Origin: Proteobacteria bacterium UBA7447
GTDB taxonomy: Bacteria; Pseudomonadota; Gammaproteobacteria; Arenicellales; UBA868
Reading direction: 5' to 3'
Length of the DNA stretch: 31,414 bases
Assembly (NCBI GenBank): GCA_002477475.1
Contig: DLPX01000090.1
Location: 1-31,414, forward strand
The notes beneath the pieces were generated by a model. The model ran no database searches, had not been told where the DNA came from, and worked only from the letters and a program-made list of their open reading frames with translations. Made by a program: the position numbers and the translations under genes. The number at the start of each line of letters is the position of its first letter. The stretch's first letter is position 1. This document shows, piece after piece, positions 1-8,204 of the stretch.

Positions 1-183
1 AACAGGTTTTTCACGCTTTGTTGGCGGTAGTGAAAGAAGTTTGATTTCTTGAGGAGTGGAAAGATGCTGATCGGAAGCCAACACCAGGCTCTGATCATTT
101 TGCAATACTGCAAAACATAAAGCTCCAAGCAAAAAAATGTGACGAAATAGTCTGGGGATTTCTATGTTTTTATGGCGACGCAT
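1..183 (-). CDS. N-terminus of an unrecognised exported protein (partial)
   Basis: A reading frame opens with ATG at 183..181 and stays open for 61 codons to the window edge, so the C-terminal part is missing. The N-terminus is basic (MRRHK, then PRLFRH), followed by a hydrophobic stretch (IFLLGALCFAVL, about residues 17-28) and a plausible signal-peptidase region near LVLASD. This pattern suggests a secreted or envelope protein. After it comes a polar, proline-containing segment. I recognise no family. The surrounding DNA is more A+T-rich than the rest of the window, which could mean a different origin. The gene lies on the same strand as tRNA-Thr and the coaX run, but about 250 bases of non-coding DNA separate them, so it probably has its own promoter. 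The frame is short and could be fortuitous. Confidence 0.45.
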   Translation of the reverse strand, partial: MRRHKNIEIPRLFRHIFLLGALCFAVLQNDQSLVLASDQHLSTPQEIKLLSLPPTKREKPV

Positions 184-435
184 TGATTGAGCTCTCAAGC
201 GTAAAAAGTAGGGAGTGGCCGAAACAAGTAGTTACGGGTGCTCTGATAACCTGAAGACATATCTCCACTTCCAAACCTTAAGACCGCTAATGAGCAGAAC
301 TGCCACCAGGGGAAGTATAGACCCAGAAGAACGCCCTAATAAGTTTGACATGTATTTTCTGAGACACTCCTAGTTAGGTAAATAGCGGTCGAATAGGAGA
401 TAACCTTTTCCAAAACATATCAAGTGCTTGAAATA
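184..435. other. A+T-rich intergenic stretch, no gene seen
   Basis: This stretch lies between the truncated exported protein and tRNA-Thr. I see no convincing coding frame on either strand. Many gammaproteobacteria have tRNA-Tyr, tRNA-Gly and tuf near this tRNA-Thr, but none of these is visible here. A TTGACA hexamer occurs near 354 on the plus strand, but no good -10 box follows it. Confidence 0.4.
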
Positions 436-511
436 TGGAGCCCGCAGACGGATTCGAACCATCGACCTGCTGATTACAAATCAGCTGCTCTGCCAACTGA
501 GCTATGCGGGC
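436..511 (-). tRNA. tRNA-Thr (anticodon TGT)
   Basis: The reverse strand folds as a full 76-nt tRNA. The acceptor strands GCCCGCA and TGCGGGC pair perfectly, the D arm carries AGCTCAGTTGGCAGAGC, the T arm carries GGTTCGAATCC, and CCA is encoded (436-438 on the plus strand read as tgg/a). The anticodon loop TTTGTAA gives TGT, which reads ACA as threonine. It follows the SPOR-domain gene in the same orientation, as tRNA-Thr commonly does downstream of birA-coaX in gammaproteobacteria. Confidence 0.96.
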
Positions 512-576
512 ATACGAGAAAACAGCGAAGCAGATTTTACCTGTCCCAGACTTAAACTGCAGTGGATGCCAAAGTC

Positions 577-1209
577 CTAGGGGCTTTTGGGGCAAGGGAT
601 TGGGGTCACCTCGGTCATGGCATCGCCCCATTGTTGTTCTGCGAATTCCTGTTTTCGCTCCGGAGTGACCACATCCGGCACATCAAGCCAATAAAGCGGT
701 CCAAGCGTCCGCGCCTGAAGTTTGATGACTAGCGGAAGCTCCATGTCGTTCAGGCCAGCGGCAAATTCTTTCGCCTTCGACTTTATCGCGAAGTCTGCCA
801 ACAAGAGCATCTTGTCTTCTCCAAAAGCCAAGTCCGAGGGTTTTTGACCCACGTCCTGAAGCCGAATGCGGGCATTATCCCGGGCAATATCCGATCGAAA
901 TGGGCCAGCCAGAACCTGGTAAACGTGAACTTCGCGGGCAGCAGTACGTTGCTGCGCGAGTCCGTAGCCTTTGTTGACCAAGATGCGTTGTCCCTTACTC
1001 AGCGTCTGCTGAGTAGAAAAAGGCCCAATCCGAAGGCAGTCGGCACGGGCATCGATCACGATCGATTCCTCAGACACCAACTCCATAACCTCCAGGTTAT
1101 GCCCCGCCTGCGCTTCGGGAAGGCCTTGCTCCGCCTTTGGAGATAACTGCGTCGCCCAAAGATAAATAGCGAGATTTGCAAGGATCAGCAAAGCAAACAG
1201 TGTTCTCAT
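577..1209 (-). CDS. SPOR-domain inner-membrane protein
   Basis: This 210-residue protein has one N-terminal membrane segment (about residues 3-20, LFALLILANLAIYLWA), so it is probably anchored in the inner membrane with its body in the periplasm. Around residues 57-130, CLRIGPFSTQQ and VYQVLAGPFRS match the two halves of a SPOR repeat. SPOR domains bind glycan strands lacking stem peptides, often at the division site. The start codon overlaps the coaX stop by the four bases ATGA, which implies translational coupling. A small SPOR gene after birA-coaX is a recurrent gammaproteobacterial arrangement. No enzymatic motif is visible, and the precise role is unknown. Confidence 0.8.
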   Translation of the reverse strand: MRTLFALLILANLAIYLWATQLSPKAEQGLPEAQAGHNLEVMELVSEESIVIDARADCLRIGPFSTQQTLSKGQRILVNKGYGLAQQRTAAREVHVYQVLAGPFRSDIARDNARIRLQDVGQKPSDLAFGEDKMLLLADFAIKSKAKEFAAGLNDMELPLVIKLQARTLGPLYWLDVPDVVTPERKQEFAEQQWGDAMTEVTPIPCPKSP

Positions 1210-1955
1210 GCTTCTTGACCTGCAATAACCTGAATTCCCTTGAGCACCAGATCGGGATGTACCACCGCATTGACTGTCATCAGCGGCGTCAGCGTCTCAG
1301 CCCAGCCTCCTGTGGTCAGCACCTGGAATTCCTCGCCAAGTTTCGCTTGAAACTCAGTCAATACTCTTTCAATGCCGCCAACCGCAAACACCAGACTCCC
1401 TGAACCCACAGCACTGGAAGTATCGGTGTTGAATACGCCGGTGTAACGTATCTCATCGAGATCAAGATGCGCCGCTTTACGCAGTAGGGCTTGTGCCGCG
1501 GCCTCAGGCCCGGCACTGATAACACCACCGAGGAAGACCCCCTCGGCTGAGAGCGCATCGCAGGTTATCGCAGTGCCAAAATCAATGACTGCAAGCGGGC
1601 CCTCGCAAAATTGGCGTGCCCCAATCATGGCTAGCCAACGGTCGGAACCCAGGCTCTCAGGGTCGGCATAACTATTGGTCACATCACACTGGGCTGCTTT
1701 GGCGCACAACATCTTAGGCTCGAGATCCCACTGACTCTTGCAGAAGTCTTCAAGGCAGGCAAGCGCTTGCGGTCCAGCGCTATTGCTCGCGAAAATCCTC
1801 CGCGGCGCCTCAACGCCCCGCAAGGGAGAATAATCGGTCTCTTCCCCTCGCACCCCAATCGGATTGCCGGACGTCCATGTGCCGCTCCCCGAGAGCGCCC
1901 ACTTGATCCGGCTGTTTCCGTGATCTACCAGAAGATCAGGCTTCGAACTTGGCAT
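1206..1955 (-). CDS. coaX: Type III pantothenate kinase
   Basis: CoaX phosphorylates pantothenate in the first step of coenzyme A synthesis, in the cytosol. The family signatures are present in order: the phosphate-binding motif DHGNSRIKWAL near the N-terminus, GSDRWLAMIGA in the middle, and VIDFGTAITCDAL followed by GGVISAGP, the acidic/ATPase-fold motifs of the ASKHA superfamily. The ATG at 1955 gives 249 residues and places the first motif near residue 10, as usual in this family. A TTG at 1985 would add ten residues and overlap the birA stop, which I consider less likely. The gene lies between birA and the SPOR gene and overlaps the latter by ATGA. Type III kinases are not feedback-inhibited by CoA. 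Confidence 0.93.
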   Translation of the reverse strand: MPSSKPDLLVDHGNSRIKWALSGSGTWTSGNPIGVRGEETDYSPLRGVEAPRRIFASNSAGPQALACLEDFCKSQWDLEPKMLCAKAAQCDVTNSYADPESLGSDRWLAMIGARQFCEGPLAVIDFGTAITCDALSAEGVFLGGVISAGPEAAAQALLRKAAHLDLDEIRYTGVFNTDTSSAVGSGSLVFAVGGIERVLTEFQAKLGEEFQVLTTGGWAETLTPLMTVNAVVHPDLVLKGIQVIAGQEA

Positions 1956-1974
1956 GCTGTAAATACGCTGAGGA

Positions 1975-2967
1975 CTATTGGTCAACCAGGGATAAACTGA
2001 GATCCCCGGATATTATCGTTTCAACGCTGCCGTTCGAGAAGCGCAGTCGATACCTCCCAAATTCATCGACGCCCTGTCCAATCCCCTCCAAGGATGTCCC
2101 GCCTGAACTGATCTGAACCTTACGTCCCGCAAAAACATCAAGTGCGTTAAACCGCTCACGGTCACAACCAAACAGATGCTGCCCGAATCGATCCAAACTT
2201 CTGGCAACAGCCGTCATGACAACAGCGATGATTGATATGCGGGATGGCAGCTCACCCTGTACGTTGCTAGCGAGGTCGGTTACAGGCTGGCCGGGATCAA
2301 AGTGCTCAAGACCGGGTTCTTGCAGATTGATACCAATGCCGACAATAGCCTGCGTATCCGGTTTAGAGGCAGTGTTCAGATCAATCAGAATTCCGCCCAG
2401 TTTGCGGTCACTGCACCAAAGATCGTTAGGCCACTTTAGACCTACAGGCGCCCCGCTGAGGTTTCTGAGACTGTCGGCCACCTCAACCCCCACAGATAGA
2501 CTAAGCCCCGTCATCTCGACGGCTTCTTTTTGAAAACGCCAACCCATTGAAAACATCAGGTGACAATACGGGGAACCTTGCCAATTTCGGCCACGTCGAC
2601 CACGGCCTGCACTCTGAAATTCAGTGATGCACGTTTTGCCGTGAATATCGGCACCGCCGCTTTGCTGTCTGCTGAGCCAGTCGCTGGTGGAATCAACGGT
2701 ATCCAGTAGCTCGACTTGGCCGGCGTAAGGAAATGCTGCTTTCTCCAGTTCTTCGACAAGATTCCCGGCATCGATCGGAGTTATTTCCTCACGCAGCCGA
2801 AAGCCACGGTCACCCGGGCGCTCAAGGGGTAATCCATCCTGCTCGAGTTGTTGCAGATGCCCTGCGACAGTTGCTTCATCAATCTTGAGTGCAGCCGAAA
2901 GCTGCGCAACGGTCTGGAATTTCTCTTCGCGCAATATTCCGACCAGACGGGTCCGATCAGTTGTCAT
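1975..2967 (-). CDS. birA: Biotin--protein ligase / biotin operon repressor
   Basis: BirA activates biotin with ATP to biotinyl-AMP and transfers it to the carboxyl-carrier protein of acetyl-CoA carboxylase. Residues 1-65 form a winged-helix region (RLVGILREEKFQTVAQLSAAL...), so this is the bifunctional enzyme that can also repress transcription when bound to biotinyl-AMP. The biotin-binding loop GRGRRGR is at about 121-127, KWPNDL lies in the middle, and KLGGILID follows. A small C-terminal domain completes 330 residues, close to the usual length. I chose the ATG at 2967, which overlaps the rarA stop by 11 bases. A frame extension to 3024 would bury 68 bases in rarA. No bio genes are visible in the window as targets. 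Confidence 0.94.
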   Translation of the reverse strand: MTTDRTRLVGILREEKFQTVAQLSAALKIDEATVAGHLQQLEQDGLPLERPGDRGFRLREEITPIDAGNLVEELEKAAFPYAGQVELLDTVDSTSDWLSRQQSGGADIHGKTCITEFQSAGRGRRGRNWQGSPYCHLMFSMGWRFQKEAVEMTGLSLSVGVEVADSLRNLSGAPVGLKWPNDLWCSDRKLGGILIDLNTASKPDTQAIVGIGINLQEPGLEHFDPGQPVTDLASNVQGELPSRISIIAVVMTAVARSLDRFGQHLFGCDRERFNALDVFAGRKVQISSGGTSLEGIGQGVDEFGRYRLRFSNGSVETIISGDLSLSLVDQ

Positions 2968-4270
2968 TGCTCGAACCACCGCGCTTTCGGAGACGCTCCA
3001 GCTTTTCGCGGATCTTGATCTCAAGGCCCTGATTGACGGGTTCGTAATACCGCTGACCAGTCAAGCCGTCGGGCAGATAGGTCTCTCCATGGGCATAAGC
3101 GCCGGGCTCGTTGTGGGCATACCGGTATCCCTTGCCGTGGCCAAGCTCTTTCGCCAGACGGGTTGGCGCATTCCGAAGATGGAGCGGTACCTCCTGTGTG
3201 CCCGTCTGTTTCGCCGCTGCCATGGCTTCGTTGAAGCCTTTGTATACAGCGTTGCTTTTTGGCGCGCATGCCAGATAGACCAGCGCCTGCGCCAACGCCA
3301 ATTCTCCCTCTGGGGAGCCTAAGCGCTCGTAACTGTCTGCAGCATCAAGGGCAAGCGTGAGCGCCCGGGGATCCGCATTGCCTACGTCCTCGCTGGCCAT
3401 CCTGATGGCACGCCGGGCGATGTACCGAGGATCACAACCACCATCGATCATCCGGCAGAACCAATACAGCACTGCATCGGGATCTGTTCCACGCATCGAT
3501 TTATGCAGCGCCGAAATCTGGTCATAAAAAAGATCCCCACCCTTGTCGAAACGTCGTAACGGTGTGCCAATGATCTCTGGCAGCACATCATCGGGCAGAA
3601 CAGCGCCTTCATCGGTTGCGGCGGCAAACTGTGCAGCGATTTCCATCAGATTCAACAGTCGACGCGCGTCGCCGTCTGCCGCATCAATTAACTGGCTGCG
3701 CGCCGATTCTGAAACTGACAGACGCATAGCACCGAGGCCTCGTTCGGTGTCGCCCAATGCGCGCTCAAGCAAGCGTGTCAGGTCGGCCCGCTCAAGCGGT
3801 TTCAACACGTGGACGCGAAGGCGGGACAACAGCGCGTTATTGAGCTCAAAAGACGGGTTCTCGGTTGTGGCGCCGATTAAAACAAGGGTACCGTCCTCAA
3901 CGTGCGGGAGAAACCCATCCTGCTGAGCCTTGTTGAACCGATGCACCTCATCCACGAACAGCACGAGCCTGCCCGGGAGTGTCTTGGCGCGGGCGACGAC
4001 CTCTCTGACGTCCTTGATTCCGGCCGTCACCGCCGAAAGCACTTCAAAATGGGCGTCACAATACTGGGCCACCATTTTGGCGAGGGTCGTTTTGCCCGTT
4101 CCCGGAGGACCCCACAACACCATCGAATGAATTTGCCCGGCAAGCAGTGCCTGACGAAGGGCCGCCCCCTCCCCTACCAACTGACTTTGGCCCACGAATT
4201 CGTCAAGGATTTGCGGGCGCAGGCGCTCCGCAAGCGGTTGATAGTCTCCCGATGTCTCGTCTGGCTTCAT
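2957..4270 (-). CDS. rarA: Replication-associated recombination protein A (AAA+ ATPase)
   Basis: RarA (MgsA) is a clamp-loader-like AAA+ ATPase that acts at stalled replication forks together with SSB and recombination proteins. Walker A GPPGTGKTT is at about 54-62 and Walker B LFVDEVHRF at about 104-112. Sensor 1 is GATTENPSF, and the C-terminal tetramerisation region carries SMRGTDPDAVLYW and GSPEGELALAQ. Starting at ATG 4270 gives 437 residues and the typical opening QPLAERLRPQ...FVGQ. An upstream TTG at 4300 would add ten residues. The AGGAG upstream fits neither start well, so the start is uncertain. The gene lies 50 bases after the alkB-like gene and overlaps birA, so these genes are probably co-transcribed. 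Confidence 0.95.
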   Translation of the reverse strand: MKPDETSGDYQPLAERLRPQILDEFVGQSQLVGEGAALRQALLAGQIHSMVLWGPPGTGKTTLAKMVAQYCDAHFEVLSAVTAGIKDVREVVARAKTLPGRLVLFVDEVHRFNKAQQDGFLPHVEDGTLVLIGATTENPSFELNNALLSRLRVHVLKPLERADLTRLLERALGDTERGLGAMRLSVSESARSQLIDAADGDARRLLNLMEIAAQFAAATDEGAVLPDDVLPEIIGTPLRRFDKGGDLFYDQISALHKSMRGTDPDAVLYWFCRMIDGGCDPRYIARRAIRMASEDVGNADPRALTLALDAADSYERLGSPEGELALAQALVYLACAPKSNAVYKGFNEAMAAAKQTGTQEVPLHLRNAPTRLAKELGHGKGYRYAHNEPGAYAHGETYLPDGLTGQRYYEPVNQGLEIKIREKLERLRKRGGSSNDN

Positions 4271-4320
4271 ATCGCTGGGATCGTATCTCCTGAAAGGCAA
4301 CCTGCAGGCTGGAACTCAAC

Positions 4321-4977
4321 CTAACCCGCTTTGATACTGTCCTTTGCCGGCATGATGTGACGATAGGTGAGATTGATTCTGGGTGCAACGATTCTGCGGG
4401 TCTTGGGGAGGCTGTGACGCCAGGCGCGTTGGCTTTCTCCCCGCATCAGCAATAAAGATCCGCTTTCAAGCGTGATCTCATGGGTCTGGAGTTCCTTACG
4501 GCGCCGATGCCGCAGAAGGAATCTTCTTGCGCCGCCAAGACTGATGGACGCAATCACCGGCTCGGGGCCGAGCTCCTTTTCATCATCGCTGTGCCAGCCC
4601 ATGCTCTCACTGCCTGAGCGGTAGTGATTTGCGAGCACACTGTTAAATTCACTTTTACAGAAATCATTCAAGCGCTCGCCCAGGTTTTTTAATTCGGGGA
4701 GCCATGGGATTGGTTCGTTTATTGTGCCGGAGTAGCGGTAGACCGCCCCGCGATCGCCGTACCAGGCGGACTGTCTTGGTGAATCTATCCAGCGGCCATA
4801 CAAAAACACTCTCGGGGTGTGCCAATCGATCTTGCTCTGTAGCGCTGCAAAACACGAGGATGTCTCTTTGGCATCCAGAAACCCCGGCCAGTACTCAAAA
4901 TCGCCATCTTCGATGTCGAGGAGTCCCTCACCCTGAATTACGCGGACTGCGCGGGTCTGCGGCTCAGCTTGCGGCAT
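4321..4977 (-). CDS. AlkB-like 2-oxoglutarate/Fe(II) dioxygenase (DNA repair)
   Basis: Proteins of this family oxidatively demethylate 1-methyladenine and 3-methylcytosine in DNA or RNA, using 2-oxoglutarate and O2. The iron ligands are visible as H129-x-D131 (GWHSDDE) and H188 (RAWRHSLP). The 2-oxoglutarate-binding arginine lies in PRINLTYR (R200/R206). The segments YGDRGAVYRYSG and LANHYRSGSESMGWH resemble the ALKBH2/ALKBH3-like branch more than E. coli AlkB. The length of 218 residues is normal. It lies between the GGT-like gene (34 bases upstream) and rarA, so a DNA-repair gene is grouped with a replication-fork protein. No LexA or Ada site was recognised. Confidence 0.9.
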   Translation of the reverse strand: MPQAEPQTRAVRVIQGEGLLDIEDGDFEYWPGFLDAKETSSCFAALQSKIDWHTPRVFLYGRWIDSPRQSAWYGDRGAVYRYSGTINEPIPWLPELKNLGERLNDFCKSEFNSVLANHYRSGSESMGWHSDDEKELGPEPVIASISLGGARRFLLRHRRRKELQTHEITLESGSLLLMRGESQRAWRHSLPKTRRIVAPRINLTYRHIMPAKDSIKAG

Positions 4978-5011
4978 GATACTTGGTGCGGCCTGGGCCG
5001 GTTTGAATCAA

Positions 5012-6580
5012 TTAAGTCAAGGAACCTTCGGCGATCGCCGCCGCAAGCGGTGACGTTACGAACGCCGCACCAATGGAACAGCCGCTGTCCGGCGACACGC
5101 TGGCAATCGAAGGACAGCCAAAGAGGCTCGGATAAACGCCATGCTGGGCCGTAGAGACATCCTCAAAAGCATTTTGCAGGGCCGACTGAATAGACCCATC
5201 AAGGGCTGCATCAGCCAAAACATGATCGGAGCCCCCCACGTCGATTCGGGGCTGGTGCATGGCTTGCTCAGGAGTCATCCCAAAATCAGTCATGAACGAA
5301 ATTAACTGCATGCACGACGATACGATCCGCCGGCCCCCGGAAGCGCCAACCGCAGAAATCTCACCGGAGGGCAATCTTACGATGGCAGGACACATATTGC
5401 TCAGCGGCCGCTTGGCCGGCGCAAGTGAATTAGGACGACCCGGCGAGGGATCAAACCACATGATGCCGTTATTCATCAGGATGCCGGTATCCGGGAGCAA
5501 TAACCGTGAGCCGAAAACAGACAGCAGTGTCTGGGTAAGCGCTACGACATTGCCTTGACGGTCTGTCACATTGAGGTGAGTTGTGCAGCCGGGGGTTTTA
5601 CCGTCGGGGCTGTCTCCCATTTGGCTGAGTCGATATTCATAGGCGCGATTCAGCCCGTTGGCTACTGCGCAGTAAAAGTCGCCATCAGGCTGACTGGTGG
5701 ATCGCGAAATCTCCCGGGCCAGCGCATCAAGGGCAACACACATGCTCGGCCCGCCGCAAAGCCCTGTTGGGGTGTATACCGTGGCATCACGGTAAGCCGT
5801 CCCAGCCAGTTCATAACACTGCGCCTGATAGGTAGCGAGATCCTCAGCGGTTAATCCGATACCCGCACTGGCGGCATCATTCAAAAGGCGGTTTGCCAGA
5901 TCTCCCGAATAAAACGTCTGGGGACCTTCATCAGCGATCTGCTTCAGGGTCTGGGCAAGCCCTGTGAGTTCAATTACTGGAGGTGCTCCCGCCCAATGAC
6001 CCATCGGCACCTGACCGTCAGGGAGGTAAACTGACCGAGTCGACTCAAACGCAGAGATATCCTGCGCACTCGACGCAATCTTGAGACTGGAGTACCAGTC
6101 CACTGTCAGGCCCTGCTCGGCCAGCCTCACCGCTGGCGCAAGAAGATCCGGCCACGAAAGCGTTGCAAAGCGCTCAGCCGCGAGAGCAACGCCGGCGACA
6201 TATCCCGGCACGGCGACTGAGTAGGGTCCGAGTACATTGCGGTTATCCAACACCCCCGGCCAGGCAAACAGATCAGAATCAAATCCGCTGCTGAGCGGAT
6301 AGTCTTTCGGATTCAGAGTGTTCGATGCCCGGACACCAAACTCAACGGCATAGCTCTTGCCGGTATCGGCCAGGTAAATCGTCATGAAACCGCAACCGCC
6401 AATACCGCTCATCCAGGGCTCTACGGCTCCCAGAGCAAATCCTGTCGCAATCGCAGCATCGATTGCGTTACCTCCCTGCTCCAGCACCCTGGCCCCCGCC
6501 TGCGCAGCCAGATAATGCTGAGACACTACAACGCCGCCCCGTGCATGCACGGAAGGCTTGGTAATAGACCAGTTTTCCAT
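5012..6580 (-). CDS. Gamma-glutamyltranspeptidase-family protein without signal peptide
   Basis: This is a 522-residue N-terminal nucleophile hydrolase of the GGT/cephalosporin-acylase family. The large-subunit motif GGNAIDAAIATGFALGAVEP...GIGGCGF is present. The predicted autocleavage and nucleophile site is GCTTHLNVTD, with Thr333 as the likely first residue of the small subunit. It is followed by the LTQTLLSVFGS region and a glycine-rich ASGGRR loop. Unlike the second GGT in this window (18480-20240), it has no signal peptide and would act in the cytosol. The normal DGRE arginine that binds the glutamate carboxylate is not obvious: the corresponding area reads EFGVRASN. Substrates other than glutathione are therefore possible. 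It lies 77 bases after the D-lactate dehydrogenase-like gene on the same strand. Confidence 0.85.
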   Translation of the reverse strand: MENWSITKPSVHARGGVVVSQHYLAAQAGARVLEQGGNAIDAAIATGFALGAVEPWMSGIGGCGFMTIYLADTGKSYAVEFGVRASNTLNPKDYPLSSGFDSDLFAWPGVLDNRNVLGPYSVAVPGYVAGVALAAERFATLSWPDLLAPAVRLAEQGLTVDWYSSLKIASSAQDISAFESTRSVYLPDGQVPMGHWAGAPPVIELTGLAQTLKQIADEGPQTFYSGDLANRLLNDAASAGIGLTAEDLATYQAQCYELAGTAYRDATVYTPTGLCGGPSMCVALDALAREISRSTSQPDGDFYCAVANGLNRAYEYRLSQMGDSPDGKTPGCTTHLNVTDRQGNVVALTQTLLSVFGSRLLLPDTGILMNNGIMWFDPSPGRPNSLAPAKRPLSNMCPAIVRLPSGEISAVGASGGRRIVSSCMQLISFMTDFGMTPEQAMHQPRIDVGGSDHVLADAALDGSIQSALQNAFEDVSTAQHGVYPSLFGCPSIASVSPDSGCSIGAAFVTSPLAAAIAEGSLT

Positions 6581-6657
6581 TGAGTGACTAACGAATTTCC
6601 TTAAGCGCGATCGCGTATCGACGCGCAGAAATGAGAAGCCTCGGATCCGACTTGCGC

Positions 6658-8061
6658 TCAGACCCTGAGAATTTTTCCCGGGTTCATGATGTTATCGGGA
6701 TCAAGTGCCTGTTTGATTGCGCGCATAACGCTCACTGCCTCGCCATGCTCAGCGATCAGGAAATCGAGCTTGCCGTAACCGATACCATGCTCTCCAGTAC
6801 AGGTGCCGCCCATGGCAAGGGCGCGCATTACCATCCGTTCATGCAGTTGCTGTGCCCTTTCATTTTCTTCAGGGTCATTTTTATCGACCAACAGCACCAG
6901 ATGGAAATTCCCATCTCCGACATGTCCGACAATCGGGGCGACAAGATTGGACTCCTTGATATCACGTTGCGTCTCGCGGATACATTCAGCGAGCTGGGAG
7001 ATGGGCACACACACATCGGTTGCCCAGATTTCCCCGTCGGGACGTAGCGCCTTGCAGGCATAGGCAGCGTCATGGCGTGCCTGCCAGAGACGGTTACGCT
7101 CCTCGGTATTGGTGGTCCACTGAAAGTTGCTTCCACCTGCGTCAGCCGCCAGTTCCTGAACCACCTGCGCCTGCTCTGCAACCCCCTGGAGCGAGCCGTG
7201 AAATTCCAAAAAGAGTGTCGGCGCGACGGCGAGGTCGGTCTTGGAATAACGATTAATAGCGTCGATCTGGGCCTCGTCCAGCAATTCGATGCGCGCCACG
7301 GGAACACCATATTGAATCGTATTGATGACCGTCCCAACGGCGCTATCCAGATCTGAAAAGTTGCAAACTGCCGAGGAGATCGCTTCAGGAATGCCGTACA
7401 GCTTAAGCGTGATCTCGGTGATCACCCCCAGCGTTCCCTCAGATCCGACGAAAAGCCGAGTCAGGTCATAACCGGCTGCCGACTTGCGGGCGCGCCTTGA
7501 GGTTTTGATCACACGACCATCGGCGAGGACCACGGTCAGTGCGAGTACGTTTTCGCGCATGGTGCCATAGCGGACTGCATTGGTCCCAGACGCCCGACAT
7601 GCCGTCATACCGCCGATGGACGCATCGGCGCCAGGATCTATCGGAAAGAACAGCCCGCGGTCATGCAGGTACTGGTTCAGTTGCTTGCGGGTGACCCCCG
7701 GCTGAACCACCACATCAAGATCCTCATCATGGACCTCAATGACGTCATTCATCTCCTGCATATTGACGGAGATACCGCCATACAGCGCGGCAACATGCCC
7801 CTCAAGGGCCGTGCCGGTTCCGTAGGGAATCACAGGTACCCGATGCGCCGCACAGAGTTTTACGATCTGGCTGACTTCTTCCGTGGATTTGGGGGTCACG
7901 ACAGCGTCCGGGGGGACACTGGCATGAAAGGATTCGTCCTTACCGAAGCGTTCCCGTATCGCCGCCGTCTTAGAAAGACGTTCACCAAACTGCGCCTCAA
8001 GGCGGGAGACCACCTCGGCCACTGCCGATGCCGAAACTTGGATTGGAGCCTGATTAGTCAC
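6658..8061 (-). CDS. FAD-linked D-lactate dehydrogenase (cytochrome-type, LDHD-like)
   Basis: This 467-residue flavoprotein of the VAO/PCMH family oxidises D-2-hydroxy acids, most likely D-lactate to pyruvate, and passes electrons to the respiratory chain. The FAD-binding domain shows PYGTGTALEGH, VVVQPGVTRKQLN, FPIDPGADASIGG, SGTNAVRYGTMRENV and FVGSEGTLGVITE. The C-terminal cap has VGHVGDGNFH and the closing GEHGIGYGK. These motifs match mitochondrial/bacterial LDHD more closely than GlcD. No membrane segment or Fe-S motif is present. It heads the leftward gene run, and the 143-base gap to the divergent kinase gene at 8205 must contain its promoter. Glycolate or 2-hydroxyglutarate remain possible substrates. 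Confidence 0.88.
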   Translation of the reverse strand: MTNQAPIQVSASAVAEVVSRLEAQFGERLSKTAAIRERFGKDESFHASVPPDAVVTPKSTEEVSQIVKLCAAHRVPVIPYGTGTALEGHVAALYGGISVNMQEMNDVIEVHDEDLDVVVQPGVTRKQLNQYLHDRGLFFPIDPGADASIGGMTACRASGTNAVRYGTMRENVLALTVVLADGRVIKTSRRARKSAAGYDLTRLFVGSEGTLGVITEITLKLYGIPEAISSAVCNFSDLDSAVGTVINTIQYGVPVARIELLDEAQIDAINRYSKTDLAVAPTLFLEFHGSLQGVAEQAQVVQELAADAGGSNFQWTTNTEERNRLWQARHDAAYACKALRPDGEIWATDVCVPISQLAECIRETQRDIKESNLVAPIVGHVGDGNFHLVLLVDKNDPEENERAQQLHERMVMRALAMGGTCTGEHGIGYGKLDFLIAEHGEAVSVMRAIKQALDPDNIMNPGKILRV

Positions 8062-8204
8062 GGATAATGTTCAGTGAAAACGCTTCGCGGTAATTATATC
8101 CCGCTCGGATATCTTTCACGGGTCCCAGCCGGATTTTTCCTTCTCTGTTAGTATCGTCGGGTTATCTCCCGCAATTCATTACTTTCAAACCAGAGCAGTG
8201 CCGC

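Noticed and set aside
374..631. Open frame across tRNA-Thr on the minus strand
   Set aside because: It reads through a clear tRNA, and its peptide (ARIAQLAEQL...GSNPSAGS) is the usual spurious translation of tRNA sequence.
2957..3024. N-terminal extension of BirA to 3024
   Set aside because: It lies wholly within the end of rarA, and the ATG at 2967 matches the family start.
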